DNA of 64,000 nucleotides, from NCBI RefSeq assembly GCF_937127095.1, contig NZ_CAKZLP010000024.1, positions 62,001 through 126,000 on the forward strand, in the 5' to 3' direction. This stretch comes from an uncultured Amphritea sp. GTDB lineage: Bacteria > Pseudomonadota > Gammaproteobacteria > Pseudomonadales > Balneatricaceae. Within the stretch, counting starts at the first letter, position 1; every line of letters starts with the position of its first letter. Made by a program: the position numbers and the translations under genes. Of the stretch, positions 18,308 to 27,457 are shown one piece after another. A model generated the notes under the pieces. The model had not been told where the DNA came from and searched no databases. It worked only from the letters and a program-made list of their open reading frames with translations.

Positions 18308-19705
18308 TCAACTGCGCTGCGCGAGCATCTCTTCAGCACGGTCGCAGGCCTGACGCACCTGATTCGGTGCAGTACCGCCAATATGATCACGGGCACTGAC
18401 AGAGCCGTCCAGGGTCAGCACTTCAAACACATCACCGCCGATCTGATCGGAGAACTGTTGCAGCTCTTCCAGACTCATCTCACCCAGATCTTTGCTCTGC
18501 TGAATGCCGTAGGCAACCGCTTTGCCGACAATTTCATGGGCATCACGGAACGGAATTCCCTTACGTACCACATAGTCGGCCAGATCGGTGGCTGTGGAGA
18601 AGCCACGCAGCGCCGCTTCACGCATATTGTCGCGCTTCGCTTCAATCGCCGGCACCATATCAGCAAATGCACGCAGACAGCCTTTAATGGTATCGATCGC
18701 ATCAAACAGCGGCTCTTTGTCTTCCTGATTATCTTTGTTGTAGGCCAGCGGCTGTGACTTCATCAGCGTTAACAAAGACATCAGGTGACCATAGACGCGG
18801 CCACTCTTACCGCGCACCAGTTCCGGTACGTCGGGATTTTTCTTCTGCGGCATAATAGAAGAACCGGTGCAGAAACGATCTGGCAGGTTGATAAAGTTAA
18901 ACTGCGCAGAGGCCCACATCACCAGTTCTTCAGAGTAGCGGGTCATATGCATCATCATAATGCTGGAGGCGGCACAAAACTCGATAGCGAAGTCACGATC
19001 AGAAACAGAGTCCAATGAGTTCTCTGTCGGTGCGCTAAAGCCCAGCAACTCAGTGGTCATATGACGGTCAATCGGATAAGTCGTGCCCGCCAGTGCAGCA
19101 GCGCCCAGCGGCAGAATATTCACTCGCTTACGGCAATCCACGAAGCGCTCGTAATCACGGCTAAGCATCTCAAACCAGGCCATCAGGTGATGTCCAAAGG
19201 TCACCGGCTGTGCGGTTTGCAGGTGGGTGAAGCCGGGCATCACCGTGTCCGCTTCGAGACGGGCCAGACCCACAATACCCTGTTGCAGACGGGTGATTTC
19301 CAACAGAATATTATCGATCTCATCGCGAACATAGAGACGAATATCCGTGGCAACCTGGTCGTTACGGGAGCGGCCGGTATGTAGCTTCTTGCCGGTGATG
19401 CCGATCTTCTTGGTCAGCGCCGCTTCGATGTTCATATGCACATCTTCCAGCTCAATCGACCATTCAAAGTTACCGCTTTCGATATCGGTCTGGATCTCTT
19501 TCAGACCCTGGAGAATATCGGCACACTCCGCTTCAGTCAGCACACCTACCCTGGTGAGCATCTTCGCATGAGCAACAGAGCCACGGATATCCTGTTCATA
19601 CATCCGCTGATCAAACTGAACAGACGCAGTAAAGCGGGCAACAAAGGCATCCGTTGGCTCATTAAAACGGCCACCCCATTGCTGGTTAGTTTTTTCTTCA
19701 CTCAT
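18308..19705 (-). CDS. argH: Argininosuccinate lyase
   Basis: Last enzyme of arginine synthesis; it splits argininosuccinate into arginine and fumarate. The fumarase/aspartase superfamily signature is [12 protein letters not shown] (mobile loop with catalytic Ser), with [13 protein letters not shown] and the catalytic-His region [16 protein letters not shown] begin at [14 protein letters not shown] (465 residues), preceded by GAGGT 8 nt upstream; an in-frame extension to 19774 looks spurious. Divergent from hemC, as in Pseudomonas, but the algZR pair found between them there is absent. Confidence 0.96.
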   Translation of the reverse strand: MSEEKTNQQWGGRFNEPTDAFVARFTASVQFDQRMYEQDIRGSVAHAKMLTRVGVLTEAECADILQGLKEIQTDIESGNFEWSIELEDVHMNIEAALTKKIGITGKKLHTGRSRNDQVATDIRLYVRDEIDNILLEITRLQQGIVGLARLEADTVMPGFTHLQTAQPVTFGHHLMAWFEMLSRDYERFVDCRKRVNILPLGAAALAGTTYPIDRHMTTELLGFSAPTENSLDSVSDRDFAIEFCAASSIMMMHMTRYSEELVMWASAQFNFINLPDRFCTGSSIMPQKKNPDVPELVRGKSGRVYGHLMSLLTLMKSQPLAYNKDNQEDKEPLFDAIDTIKGCLRAFADMVPAIEAKRDNMREAALRGFSTATDLADYVVRKGIPFRDAHEIVGKAVAYGIQQSKDLGEMSLEELQQFSDQIGGDVFEVLTLDGSVSARDHIGGTAPNQVRQACDRAEEMLAQRS

Positions 19706-19891
19706 GCTGAAAACCTCAAATCTGTCATCCGCGCCGACGGCTAGCGGATCTTGTCCTGAATCAATGGCGGGCATTATACAGCAACCCGCCCCCTTCCCGC
19801 ATGTCCGATCAGCTGTTACCCGCCCGCTTATCTGTTAAAATCGGTAATTATTTTGCGTAGCTGACCGGGCAACCGCCCTCCAGGACCCTGT

Positions 19892-20833
19892 ATGACTGAT
19901 AAAGTAATCCGTATTGCCACCCGTCAAAGCCCCCTCGCCCTGTGGCAGGCGGAATATGTAAAAGCCGAGTTAGAAAAGTTTCATCCCGGCATCAAGGTTG
20001 AATTGATGGGCTTTACCACTAAAGGGGACGTGCTGCTGGACTCGCCTCTGTCAAAAATTGGCGGTAAGGGTCTGTTCGTCAAAGAACTGGAAGTCGCGAT
20101 GCTGGCGAATGAAGCCGATATCGCCGTGCACTCGATGAAAGATGTGCCGATGGAATTTCCCGAAGGCCTTGGCCTGGCAGTGATCTGCCCACGGGAAAAA
20201 CCTACCGACGCCTTTGTCTCTAACCACTACAAAACAATAGATGAACTGCCCCAGGGCGCGGTCGTTGGTACCTCATCGTTACGCCGGGAAGCGCAGATTC
20301 GTGCCAAACGTCCCGATCTGCAGATCAAAACCCTGCGCGGTAACGTTAACACTCGCCTACGGAAACTAGACGAAGGCCAGTACGATGCCATTATTCTGGC
20401 AACAGCGGGTCTGATCCGTCTGGAAATGACCGACCGGATCGCCAGTGAAATCACCCCGGAAGAGAGTCTTCCCGCCGGAGGACAAGGTGCCGTGGGCATC
20501 GAATGCCGTACCGATGATGCAACCACCATCGCGTTGCTGAAACCGCTGCATGATGAGCAAACCGCTTACCGCGTCACTGCAGAGCGGGCCATGAATCGCC
20601 GTTTAGAGGGCGGCTGTCAGGTGCCTATCGCCTGCTATGCCACCCTCAATGATGCCGGTGATGAACTGTATCTGCGCGGCCTGGTGGCGAGTACCGATGG
20701 CACACGGATTCTGCGGGATGAGTTACGCAACACCCCGGAGAATGCCGAAGCGATGGGTATCGAACTGGCGGAACGCCTGTTGGATGCCGGTGCAGCTAAA
20801 ATTCTGGCGGATGTATACCAGCAGAATGCCTAA
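19892..20833 (+). CDS. hemC: Porphobilinogen deaminase (hydroxymethylbilane synthase)
   Basis: Condenses four porphobilinogens into hydroxymethylbilane. At 313 residues it is full length. The dipyrromethane cofactor is carried by Cys242 in [13 protein letters not shown]. The catalytic Asp is in [11 protein letters not shown]...[11 protein letters not shown], and [12 protein letters not shown] binds substrate carboxylates. It opens the hemC-hemD-hemX-hemY operon, and its stop overlaps the hemD start by 8 bp. Confidence 0.97.
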   Translation: MTDKVIRIATRQSPLALWQAEYVKAELEKFHPGIKVELMGFTTKGDVLLDSPLSKIGGKGLFVKELEVAMLANEADIAVHSMKDVPMEFPEGLGLAVICPREKPTDAFVSNHYKTIDELPQGAVVGTSSLRREAQIRAKRPDLQIKTLRGNVNTRLRKLDEGQYDAIILATAGLIRLEMTDRIASEITPEESLPAGGQGAVGIECRTDDATTIALLKPLHDEQTAYRVTAERAMNRRLEGGCQVPIACYATLNDAGDELYLRGLVASTDGTRILRDELRNTPENAEAMGIELAERLLDAGAAKILADVYQQNA

Positions 20834-21608
20834 ACCCCGGATACTGGTCACCCGCCCGGCACATCAGGCACCCGGTCAGGCAGCGTTGCTGGCCGAGCTG
20901 GGGCTTGACCCGGTGCTGTTGCCGCTGCTGGAGATCACACCTGTAAACGAGTCCGATCCGGCGTTTCCTTTTGTGAAAAGCCGGATTATGGATCTGGACC
21001 TCTACCACAGTGTAATTTTCATCAGCGCCAATGCGGTAAGTGCCGGAATGGACCTGATCGATCAGTACTGGCCGCAACTGCCAGTCGGAATAGAGTGGCT
21101 GGCAATTGGTGAGCAAACCGCCAGCAAACTCAACGAATTTGGTATCAGCGCAACCAGATCACCCGCTGGTTATGATTCGGAAGCGCTCCTCTCATTGCCC
21201 CGCCTGCAACAGATGGATGGTAAAAAGGTGCTGATCATGCGCGGCGCAGGGGGACGGGAAACCCTCGCCGAACAACTGAGCCAGCGTGGCGCCCGGGTTG
21301 ACTATGCCGATCTCTACCGCCGCAGCCTTCCCCACTATACCTCCGCGCAGATCAGCAGTACTATCAGTGATTCACCCCTTGCAGCGGTACTGGTCACCAG
21401 TGGGGAAGCGGTCAGCAACCTCGACCAACTGATCACAGATCACCGTCTCGGGGCACTGAAACATACAACATTGGTGGTACCCAGTGAGCGAGTTGCCCGA
21501 ATTGCGGACGAGTTAGGCTATACTCGGGTTATTACCGCCAGTGGGCCAGATAATCAGGCGATGGCAGAAACAGTTTTATCGACTATCGATATGGATGACA
21601 GAACATGA
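20826..21608 (+). CDS. hemD: Uroporphyrinogen-III synthase
   Basis: Closes and inverts ring D of hydroxymethylbilane to give uroporphyrinogen III. The product is 260 residues, starting [17 protein letters not shown]. The start ATG lies inside the last codons of hemC (8-bp overlap), which is common for this pair and implies coupled translation. Conserved segments include [12 protein letters not shown] and, late, [14 protein letters not shown]. An apparent longer frame starting at 20637 is only read-through of another hemC frame. Its end overlaps hemX by 4 bp. Confidence 0.93.
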   Translation: MPKPRILVTRPAHQAPGQAALLAELGLDPVLLPLLEITPVNESDPAFPFVKSRIMDLDLYHSVIFISANAVSAGMDLIDQYWPQLPVGIEWLAIGEQTASKLNEFGISATRSPAGYDSEALLSLPRLQQMDGKKVLIMRGAGGRETLAEQLSQRGARVDYADLYRRSLPHYTSAQISSTISDSPLAAVLVTSGEAVSNLDQLITDHRLGALKHTTLVVPSERVARIADELGYTRVITASGPDNQAMAETVLSTIDMDDRT

Positions 21609-22966
21609 AAAAAAGCGGGAATAACAATCCAGCCACTTCCGATAAGCCAGAAGAAGTGATTGAGGGAGAGCTGATCGAAAAGGAGAGCACCCCCGCCAAT
21701 GAGCAAGAGACCCAAAAGAGTGATGCGGATAACGCCGCGGCTAACGAAAGCCCGGTTAATGAACGCTCTGTAGATGAAGGCTCGGCAAATAAGAGCTCTG
21801 CAGAAAAACCAGCCCCTCAGAAACCCTCTGAGAAGCCAGTCGATAAGCCCGCAAATAAAACCCAGCAAGAACCACCCAAAACCAAAGCAACAGCGACAGC
21901 CGCGCCGGTCAAAGATCAGCCTAAACCAAAAGCCAGCTGGGCAGGCCGAGTCGCACTACTGCTGGCGCTGATTGCCCTGGCAGGTGTCGGTTACCTTTAC
22001 TGGCTGCAACTCCAGGCGGGCAGCCTGATACAGCAGAGCCAGCAAAGCGCCGCTGCCGAACTCAACGGCACCCTGGAAAAAAACCAGCAACAGCTTAATC
22101 AGCAGATCGGTACTCTCAACCAGAAGTTGTCTGCCCTGCAGAGCAAATCCACCCAGGATCAGTCTAATATCAACGAACTGCAGAACCGTCTGACCCGCAG
22201 CATTCAGCAAGTCACCGCGGCCCAGAAAAATGACCGGGCAGACTGGCTGCTGGCCGAAGTAGAGTATCTGCTGCGACTCGCCAACCAGCGTGTACTGATG
22301 GAGCAAACACCGAACGGCGCACTGCAGCTGCTGCGCTCCGCCGATAAGATTCTCAGCGAAACCGACGATGTCACCATCTACGATATCCGCAAAGCGGTTG
22401 CTGCAGACATCGCAGCACTGGAAGCGGTGCCAAAACTGGATACCGAAGGCGTCTTCCTGCGACTGGGCGCTCTCAGCGCACAGGTGGATCAGCTGCAGGT
22501 GATCCCGCTAACTGAACAACACAAACTGCCAGAACTGCTGGACCAGGTGAATAGCGAAGAGTTTGCCGCCAGCTGGAGCGCCGATATCAAACAGGCCTGG
22601 GCGACACTGTCAGACAAAGCCAGCAAACTAATCGTTATTCAGGATCGTAGCGAGCCGGTCGAGCCGCTGCTGTCACCCCAGCAAAGTTACTATCTGCAAC
22701 AAAACCTGCACCTGATGCTGGAGCAGGCGCAACTTTCGCTGCTGCAACGCAAGCCGAAAAGCTACCTCAACAGCCTGACGAAGGCTCAGCAGTGGGTGGG
22801 GACTTACTTCGAACAAAACCACAGCAACACCCAGGCCCTGCTGAAAGCACTGAAAGATCTTGAGCAGGTTGAAGTTGCCCCCGAGATGCCGGATATCTCT
22901 GGTTCACTGGCCACCCTGAAAAGCTACCTGCAAGCGATGCGTAAGCTGAAAGAGGGAGCTGCCTGA
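21605..22966 (+). CDS. hemX: HemX family inner-membrane protein
   Basis: A 453-residue bitopic protein. Residues 1-110 are a disordered tail rich in Glu, Lys, Pro and Ala; one TM segment follows (VALLLALIALAGVGYLYWLQ); the periplasmic part is a long coiled coil and helical domain (LLAEVEYLLRLANQRVLMEQ). Databases often call it uroporphyrinogen-III C-methyltransferase, but no SAM-binding fold is visible. In the haem operon it is thought to assist haem synthesis or act as a scaffold with HemY; its function is not settled. Confidence 0.9.
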   Translation: MKKSGNNNPATSDKPEEVIEGELIEKESTPANEQETQKSDADNAAANESPVNERSVDEGSANKSSAEKPAPQKPSEKPVDKPANKTQQEPPKTKATATAAPVKDQPKPKASWAGRVALLLALIALAGVGYLYWLQLQAGSLIQQSQQSAAAELNGTLEKNQQQLNQQIGTLNQKLSALQSKSTQDQSNINELQNRLTRSIQQVTAAQKNDRADWLLAEVEYLLRLANQRVLMEQTPNGALQLLRSADKILSETDDVTIYDIRKAVAADIAALEAVPKLDTEGVFLRLGALSAQVDQLQVIPLTEQHKLPELLDQVNSEEFAASWSADIKQAWATLSDKASKLIVIQDRSEPVEPLLSPQQSYYLQQNLHLMLEQAQLSLLQRKPKSYLNSLTKAQQWVGTYFEQNHSNTQALLKALKDLEQVEVAPEMPDISGSLATLKSYLQAMRKLKEGAA

Positions 22967-24222
22967 TGAAACGCATATTTATCCTGCTGCTGGCATTCAT
23001 GTTTGCCGGCACCTGGATCGGTCAGAAGATGATCCAGGACTCCGGCTATACCCTGTTCGCCTACGGCCAGACCACTATAGAGATGAGCCTGTGGGTCTTT
23101 CTGGTGCTGATAGTTGCGCTGTTTTTTGCGCTGCACTGGGGCATCAACCTGTTCAAACGCTCCCTCAAGTCAGGTTCACATCTGCGCCTCTGGAGCGGCA
23201 GCCGTAAAAGCCGCATCGCCCATGACAAAACACTTAAGGGCCTGATCGCCCTGTCTGAAGGAAACTGGTGGAAAGCCCAGCGCCTGTTATCCATGTCTGC
23301 AGATAACGCCGACCTGCCGTTGATCAACTACCTGGCAGCGGCCCATGCAGCACAGGAGCAAGGGGATGAGAAAGCCTGTGATGAACTGCTGCAGAAAGCT
23401 AAAGTGTCGACTCCGGAAGCAGAGATCGCTGTCGGTATCAACCAGGCACAGACCCAACTGGCCCGGGGCCAACTGGAACCCAGTCTTGCCACTCTGCTGA
23501 GCCTGCGTAAAAAAGCACCAAAAAATACCTATGTGATGAAGCTGCTACGCAAAGTCTATATTCAACTGAATGACTGGCGGGCGGTGCAGCAACTGATTCC
23601 TGAACTGCGTAAAAACAAGGCTCTGAAACCGGAGAAACTGCTGCAAACCGAGCAGCTCTGCTACCAGAAGCTGCTGGAACTCAGCATCATTCTGCCGGAC
23701 AGCGCGTCTTCCGAAGAGAAACGTAAAGCCCTGGCAGAGACCTGGCACAACATGCCCGGCCAGCTGACCCAGGATGATGTGCTGGCACGCCACTACACCC
23801 GTCTGCTGGTCAATATCGGCGCAGAAGCCAAAGCGGAACCGGTCATCCGTGACCTGATTAAACGCAACTGGGACAACGAACTGGTCAACCTCTATGGACG
23901 TATCGAAGGGGAAAACCTGAAGAAACAGCTGGAGACAGCCCGCGGCTGGCTCAAAGATGACCCCCTCAACCCCGACCTGCTGCTCACCCTGGGACGCCTG
24001 TCACAACGCAATCAGCACTGGGGCAAAGCGATCACCTACTTCGAACAAAGCCTGGAACAAAGCCCCAGAGCCGAAACCCTGAGCGAACTGGCCAGACTGC
24101 TGAAAAACCTCGGTGAGACGGACAAAATGCGCCAGCTAATGGATAAGCATCTGGGGGTTATCGGCGGTGGGCTGCCTGCACTGCCACTGCCGCAGAAAGG
24201 GACGAAGATCGCTCCTTTATAG
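22966..24222 (+). CDS. hemY: HemY family TPR protein
   Basis: A 418-residue inner-membrane protein with two N-terminal hydrophobic segments (FILLLAFMFAGTWIG; MSLWVFLVLIVALFFALHW) and a cytoplasmic tetratricopeptide-like repeat domain (TLGRLSQRNQHWGKAITYFE is a TPR unit). It is the gammaproteobacterial hemY, unrelated to the Bacillus protoporphyrinogen oxidase of that name. It overlaps hemX by one base, is last in the operon and is followed by a repeat unit and a strong terminator. Confidence 0.92.
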   Translation: MKRIFILLLAFMFAGTWIGQKMIQDSGYTLFAYGQTTIEMSLWVFLVLIVALFFALHWGINLFKRSLKSGSHLRLWSGSRKSRIAHDKTLKGLIALSEGNWWKAQRLLSMSADNADLPLINYLAAAHAAQEQGDEKACDELLQKAKVSTPEAEIAVGINQAQTQLARGQLEPSLATLLSLRKKAPKNTYVMKLLRKVYIQLNDWRAVQQLIPELRKNKALKPEKLLQTEQLCYQKLLELSIILPDSASSEEKRKALAETWHNMPGQLTQDDVLARHYTRLLVNIGAEAKAEPVIRDLIKRNWDNELVNLYGRIEGENLKKQLETARGWLKDDPLNPDLLLTLGRLSQRNQHWGKAITYFEQSLEQSPRAETLSELARLLKNLGETDKMRQLMDKHLGVIGGGLPALPLPQKGTKIAPL

Positions 24223-24224
24223 AG

Positions 24225-24282
24225 CAGTTGCTAGACGTCGCTTCGCGACTTGCTCGTAGCTAGAAAAAGCGGAAAGAAAAAA
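24225..24282 (+). repeat. REP-like 3'-end repeat, copy A
   Basis: Begins 3 bp after the hemY stop. Core: TTGCTAGACGTCGCTTCGCG followed by ACTTGC, then TAGCTAGAAAAAGCGG and a purine tract. The core folds as GTCGC-TTC-GCGAC. It is closely related to copies B-E in this window. Confidence 0.8.
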
Positions 24283-24287
24283 GCGTG

Positions 24288-24318
24288 AACACAAGAGAGC
24301 CCCGGGCTCTCTTGTGTT
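24288..24318. terminator. Bidirectional terminator between hemY and cysB-like gene
   Basis: A perfect 13-bp inverted repeat (AACACAAGAGAGC / GCTCTCTTGTGTT) with a 5-nt CCCGG loop. It lies between converging genes and should stop transcripts from both sides. Confidence 0.85.
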
Positions 24319-24337
24319 ATGTGACACTACGGCAGGC

Positions 24338-25237
24338 CTACAAGCCACCAACGGGCTTTACACTACAGAGCTGGATAAACCGATTAACATACTCGCGAAG
24401 AACCCGCCCTTTTTTCAAGGCGATAGAAGTAATATTCTCGTCAAACAGATGCGCTGTATCGAGCATTTGCAAAGTCTTATCGCGGTTCGGGTCGAACGCC
24501 ATTGATGCGATAATACCGATACCCAGCCCGAGCTCAACATACGATTTAATCACATCAGCATCCAGGGCTGACATAACGATATCGGGCTCAATACCCTGTT
24601 GACTGAACGCTTTTTCCACCTTAGAACGCCCGGTGAAGCCCTCATGATAAGTAATGATCGGATAGCTTGCGATCTGCTTCAGATCCGGTTTTTCAAGCAG
24701 GGTTAACGGATGTTCCCGGGGGACGATGACTGAGTGATGCCAGCTATAGAGAGGAAATACCGTCAGTTCCTGCTCCTGATCCAGTGCTTCAGTGGCAATG
24801 CCGATATCCACTTTTCCACTACGCAGTAACTGTACGATTTCGTCAGGTCCCGACTGATAGAGTTTCAGGTGAACACGAGGGTACAATTTACGAAACTCTG
24901 AAATAATCGTCGGTAAAGTATAACGCGCCTGAGTATGTGTCGTGGCGATAGCCAGTTCACCCGTATCCTGTCCGTTATATTCATCAGCCAGCGTTTTCAG
25001 ATTAGCGGTTTCCTGCAAAATACGCTCGACAATCACAGCCATCTCCTTACCTGGCTCGGTCAGGCCTAGCAGACGCTTACCCTTGCGTACATAAAGGTCC
25101 AGCCCAAGCTCATCCTCCAGATCTTTAAGATGTTTAGAAACGCCCGACTGCGAGGTAAAGAGCGCATTAGCGACGTTGGTCAGGTTAAAGTTTTGCCGAA
25201 CCGTTTCGCGCACTATACGCAATTGCTGAAAGTTCAT
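24338..25237 (-). CDS. CysB-like LysR-family regulator
   Basis: A LysR-type transcription factor of 299 residues. The N-terminal winged HTH is NFNLTNVANALFTSQSGVSK followed by HLKDLEDELG, the form typical of CysB/Cbl; the effector domain starts TGELAIATTHTQARYTLP, again CysB-like (sulfate or N-acetylserine/APS site). I start at MNFQQLRIV, with AGGGAGA 5 nt upstream; a 14-codon extension lacks support. It is divergent from an SLC13 permease, which suggests a sulfur-related anion transport role. CysB versus Cbl cannot be decided. Confidence 0.88.
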   Translation of the reverse strand: MNFQQLRIVRETVRQNFNLTNVANALFTSQSGVSKHLKDLEDELGLDLYVRKGKRLLGLTEPGKEMAVIVERILQETANLKTLADEYNGQDTGELAIATTHTQARYTLPTIISEFRKLYPRVHLKLYQSGPDEIVQLLRSGKVDIGIATEALDQEQELTVFPLYSWHHSVIVPREHPLTLLEKPDLKQIASYPIITYHEGFTGRSKVEKAFSQQGIEPDIVMSALDADVIKSYVELGLGIGIIASMAFDPNRDKTLQMLDTAHLFDENITSIALKKGRVLREYVNRFIQLCSVKPVGGL

Positions 25238-25486
25238 ATTTCTCCCTATGCCTGCTCTATAAGCTGCTTTCACGGACACAAACTACCTCAGCCTCGACAA
25301 CAGCAGTGGTATTAGTTGCAATAGCGGGTCATTTCCAATCCCGGGCGAGTGTTTGCAAGGCACAGCCCTGTAAACCACCCATTGCTTAGCATAAATTATA
25401 ATATATAAATCTTATTTTAATATTATTTAGTTATTAGCCTGATTGATAAACTTGCTCTCTTATCAATTTATTTAAGGTATACAGGG

Positions 25487-27256
25487 ATGGAATGGCAGGG
25501 CTGGTTATCACTCACTTTAATGGCGGCCTCATTACTGGCTCTAATGCTAACCCCTATCAAACCCTATCTGGTCATGATGGGGGTGCTGACGGTTTTAAGC
25601 CTGTGTGGCGTACTGGGAAGTGCGGATGCGTTAGCGGGATTCAGCAACTCGGGGCTGATTACTGTTGCAGCAATGTTCGTCGTTGCCTCAGGTATGCACG
25701 CCTCAGGCGCTGCTGACATGCTCGTCAATAAGGCGCTAGGATCTCCCCGAAAAGAACGTTCGGCACTGCTGCGCATCTTTGCCCCGGTCACCCTGCTAAG
25801 CGCATTTCTCAATAATACGCCGGTGGTAGCGACCATGATTCCGGCGATGCATACCTGGTCACGCAAAATAGGCATCGCGCCATCAAAACTGATGATTCCC
25901 CTGAGCTACTGCGCCATACTGGGCGGAACCCTGACGCTAATTGGCACCAGTACTAACCTGATTGTCAACGCGCAGTATCAAACACTAACAGGCAACGAGG
26001 GCTTTAGCCTGTTCGCCCTGACATCCATCAGCCTGCCGGTCGCCATCATCGGTCTCACTTTCATCTGGGTGTTTTTCCCTCGCTGGCTACCTGATCGCCA
26101 AAGCCAGTCAGCCTTTGCCGATCTGCGCGAATTTACGCTTGAAGTCACCGTTGCACCGGACGGACCGTTGGTTGGCAAAAGTATTGATGCAGCAGGGCTT
26201 AGGCGTCTGGAGAAGATCTATCTGGTAGAGATCGAGCGGGATAAAAGCGTTCTGGCGGCGGTCTCTTCTGAAGAGCTGTTGCGGGGCAACGATCGTCTGG
26301 TTTTTGCCGGTAATACTGAGTCAATATCCGACCTGCTTCGCATTCAGGGCATTGTGCCTTCAGCGGAGAACGGTCATTCACAGACACTGATGACCCAGCG
26401 GCCCGAGCGCTGCCTGGTTGAAGCCGTTGTCTCGCCGCACTGCGCTGCAGTTGGCCTGGCCATTCGTGACGCTCGCTTCCGCGATCGTTATGGCGCCGTC
26501 GTACTCGCCGTGGCGCGCAACGGCGAGCGTATCCGGGGCAACCTGAGCACTATCAAACTCGAAGCGGGTGACACCCTGCTATTGGAAGCACGGCCAGCCT
26601 TTATCAGTCGTCAACGCTATAACAAAGACTTCCTGCTGGTCAGCGACCTGAATACCGAAACACCACGGCACGGCCGTGCTATCCTGGCGTGGGCCATTCT
26701 GATCGGAGTGATTTCACTGGCAAGTTTTGGTGTCATCAGCATGCTCAACGCCTCACTGATAGGCGCTGCCCTCATGCTCGCCACCGGTTGCTGTTCAGTC
26801 AACCAGGCTGAACGTAGTCTGGATCTGGGGGTAATTCTGACCATTGCTGCTTCATTTGCGTTGGGCTCTGCATTGGAGAAGACCGGTGTCGCGGGATACC
26901 TGGCATCCAATATTATCGACCTCAGCGGTGGCCAGGGGTGGTTGCTGTTGATTCTGACTTACATCACCGTGTCACTACTGACCGAAGTGATAACCAACAA
27001 CGCAGCAGCCATACTCATGCTGCCAATCGTGTTGCAGTTAACCGAGCAATCAGGATTAAACAGCGAGCCCTTCGTCTTCGCCATCATGATGGCCGCCTCA
27101 GCCAGCTTTGCAACGCCACTGGGCTATCAAACCAACCTGATGGTTTACGGCCCCGGCGGCTATCGCTTCATGGACTTCGTTCGTGTGGGTCTGCCCATGA
27201 ATATAGTGGTAGGAGCTGCGACACTGACAATAATACTTCTGGGATCGCCTTTTTGA
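25487..27256 (+). CDS. SLC13/DASS family anion permease with two TrkA-C domains
   Basis: A 589-residue inner-membrane carrier. Two membrane halves each contain the family's helix-breaking motif: GGTLTLIGTSTNLIVN (about 144-159) and the NNAAAILMLPI region of the second half. Between them sit two TrkA-C (RCK-C) ligand-binding domains, about residues 205-290 and 310-390. E. coli YfbS and algal/plant sulfate carriers of the SAC1/SLT type share this layout. The neighbouring CysB-like regulator makes sulfate or a related sulfur oxyanion the best guess, but dicarboxylate is not excluded. Confidence 0.88.
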   Translation: MEWQGWLSLTLMAASLLALMLTPIKPYLVMMGVLTVLSLCGVLGSADALAGFSNSGLITVAAMFVVASGMHASGAADMLVNKALGSPRKERSALLRIFAPVTLLSAFLNNTPVVATMIPAMHTWSRKIGIAPSKLMIPLSYCAILGGTLTLIGTSTNLIVNAQYQTLTGNEGFSLFALTSISLPVAIIGLTFIWVFFPRWLPDRQSQSAFADLREFTLEVTVAPDGPLVGKSIDAAGLRRLEKIYLVEIERDKSVLAAVSSEELLRGNDRLVFAGNTESISDLLRIQGIVPSAENGHSQTLMTQRPERCLVEAVVSPHCAAVGLAIRDARFRDRYGAVVLAVARNGERIRGNLSTIKLEAGDTLLLEARPAFISRQRYNKDFLLVSDLNTETPRHGRAILAWAILIGVISLASFGVISMLNASLIGAALMLATGCCSVNQAERSLDLGVILTIAASFALGSALEKTGVAGYLASNIIDLSGGQGWLLLILTYITVSLLTEVITNNAAAILMLPIVLQLTEQSGLNSEPFVFAIMMAASASFATPLGYQTNLMVYGPGGYRFMDFVRVGLPMNIVVGAATLTIILLGSPF

Positions 27257-27259
27257 AGG

Positions 27260-27325
27260 CAGTAGCCAGACGTCGCTGCGCGACTTGTTAGTCGTTAGTA
27301 GCTAGAGAAAGCGGAAAGAAAAAAA
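27260..27325 (+). repeat. REP-like 3'-end repeat, copy B
   Basis: Begins 4 bp after the SLC13 permease stop. Contains CCAGACGTCGCTGCGCGACT, then an added TTAGTCG, then TAGTAGCTAGAGAAAGCGG and the same GGAAAGAAAAAA tail as copy A. Confidence 0.8.
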
Positions 27326-27358
27326 CATCAAGAGAAGAGAGCGGTGCGACTCCCACAA

Positions 27359-27393
27359 TAGCAAAGATAAAACCAATGAGTCTCTTTGCTTTA
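27359..27393. terminator. Hairpin between converging permease and methyltransferase genes
   Basis: AGCAAAGA ... TCTTTGCT, an 8-bp stem with a loop of about 17 nt, between the two inverted repeat copies. T-rich on the plus side (TTTATGCTTTTT). Plausible terminator for the permease transcript. Confidence 0.5.
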
Positions 27394-27419
27394 TGCTTTT
27401 TCGAGCAAGGGCGCAGCCC

Positions 27420-27457
27420 GTCTAGCCAGTCGCGAAGCGACGTTCTAGCAAGCAACG
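27420..27457 (-). repeat. REP-like 3'-end repeat, copy C (overlaps gene end)
   Basis: On the minus strand: TTGCTAGAACGTCGCTTCGC followed by GACTGGCTAGAC. The TAG that ends the methyltransferase gene is part of the repeat's GCTAGA block, so the last few codons come from the element. Confidence 0.75.

Noticed and set aside
19706..19774. N-terminal extension of argH
   Set aside because: The extra 23 residues are not part of known ArgH; a GAGGT ribosome site precedes the ATG at 19705.
24225..24282. AGACGTCG in the repeats as a MetJ box
   Set aside because: MetJ boxes occur in tandem 8-bp units upstream of met genes; here the string is the arm of a 3'-end hairpin repeat far from met genes.
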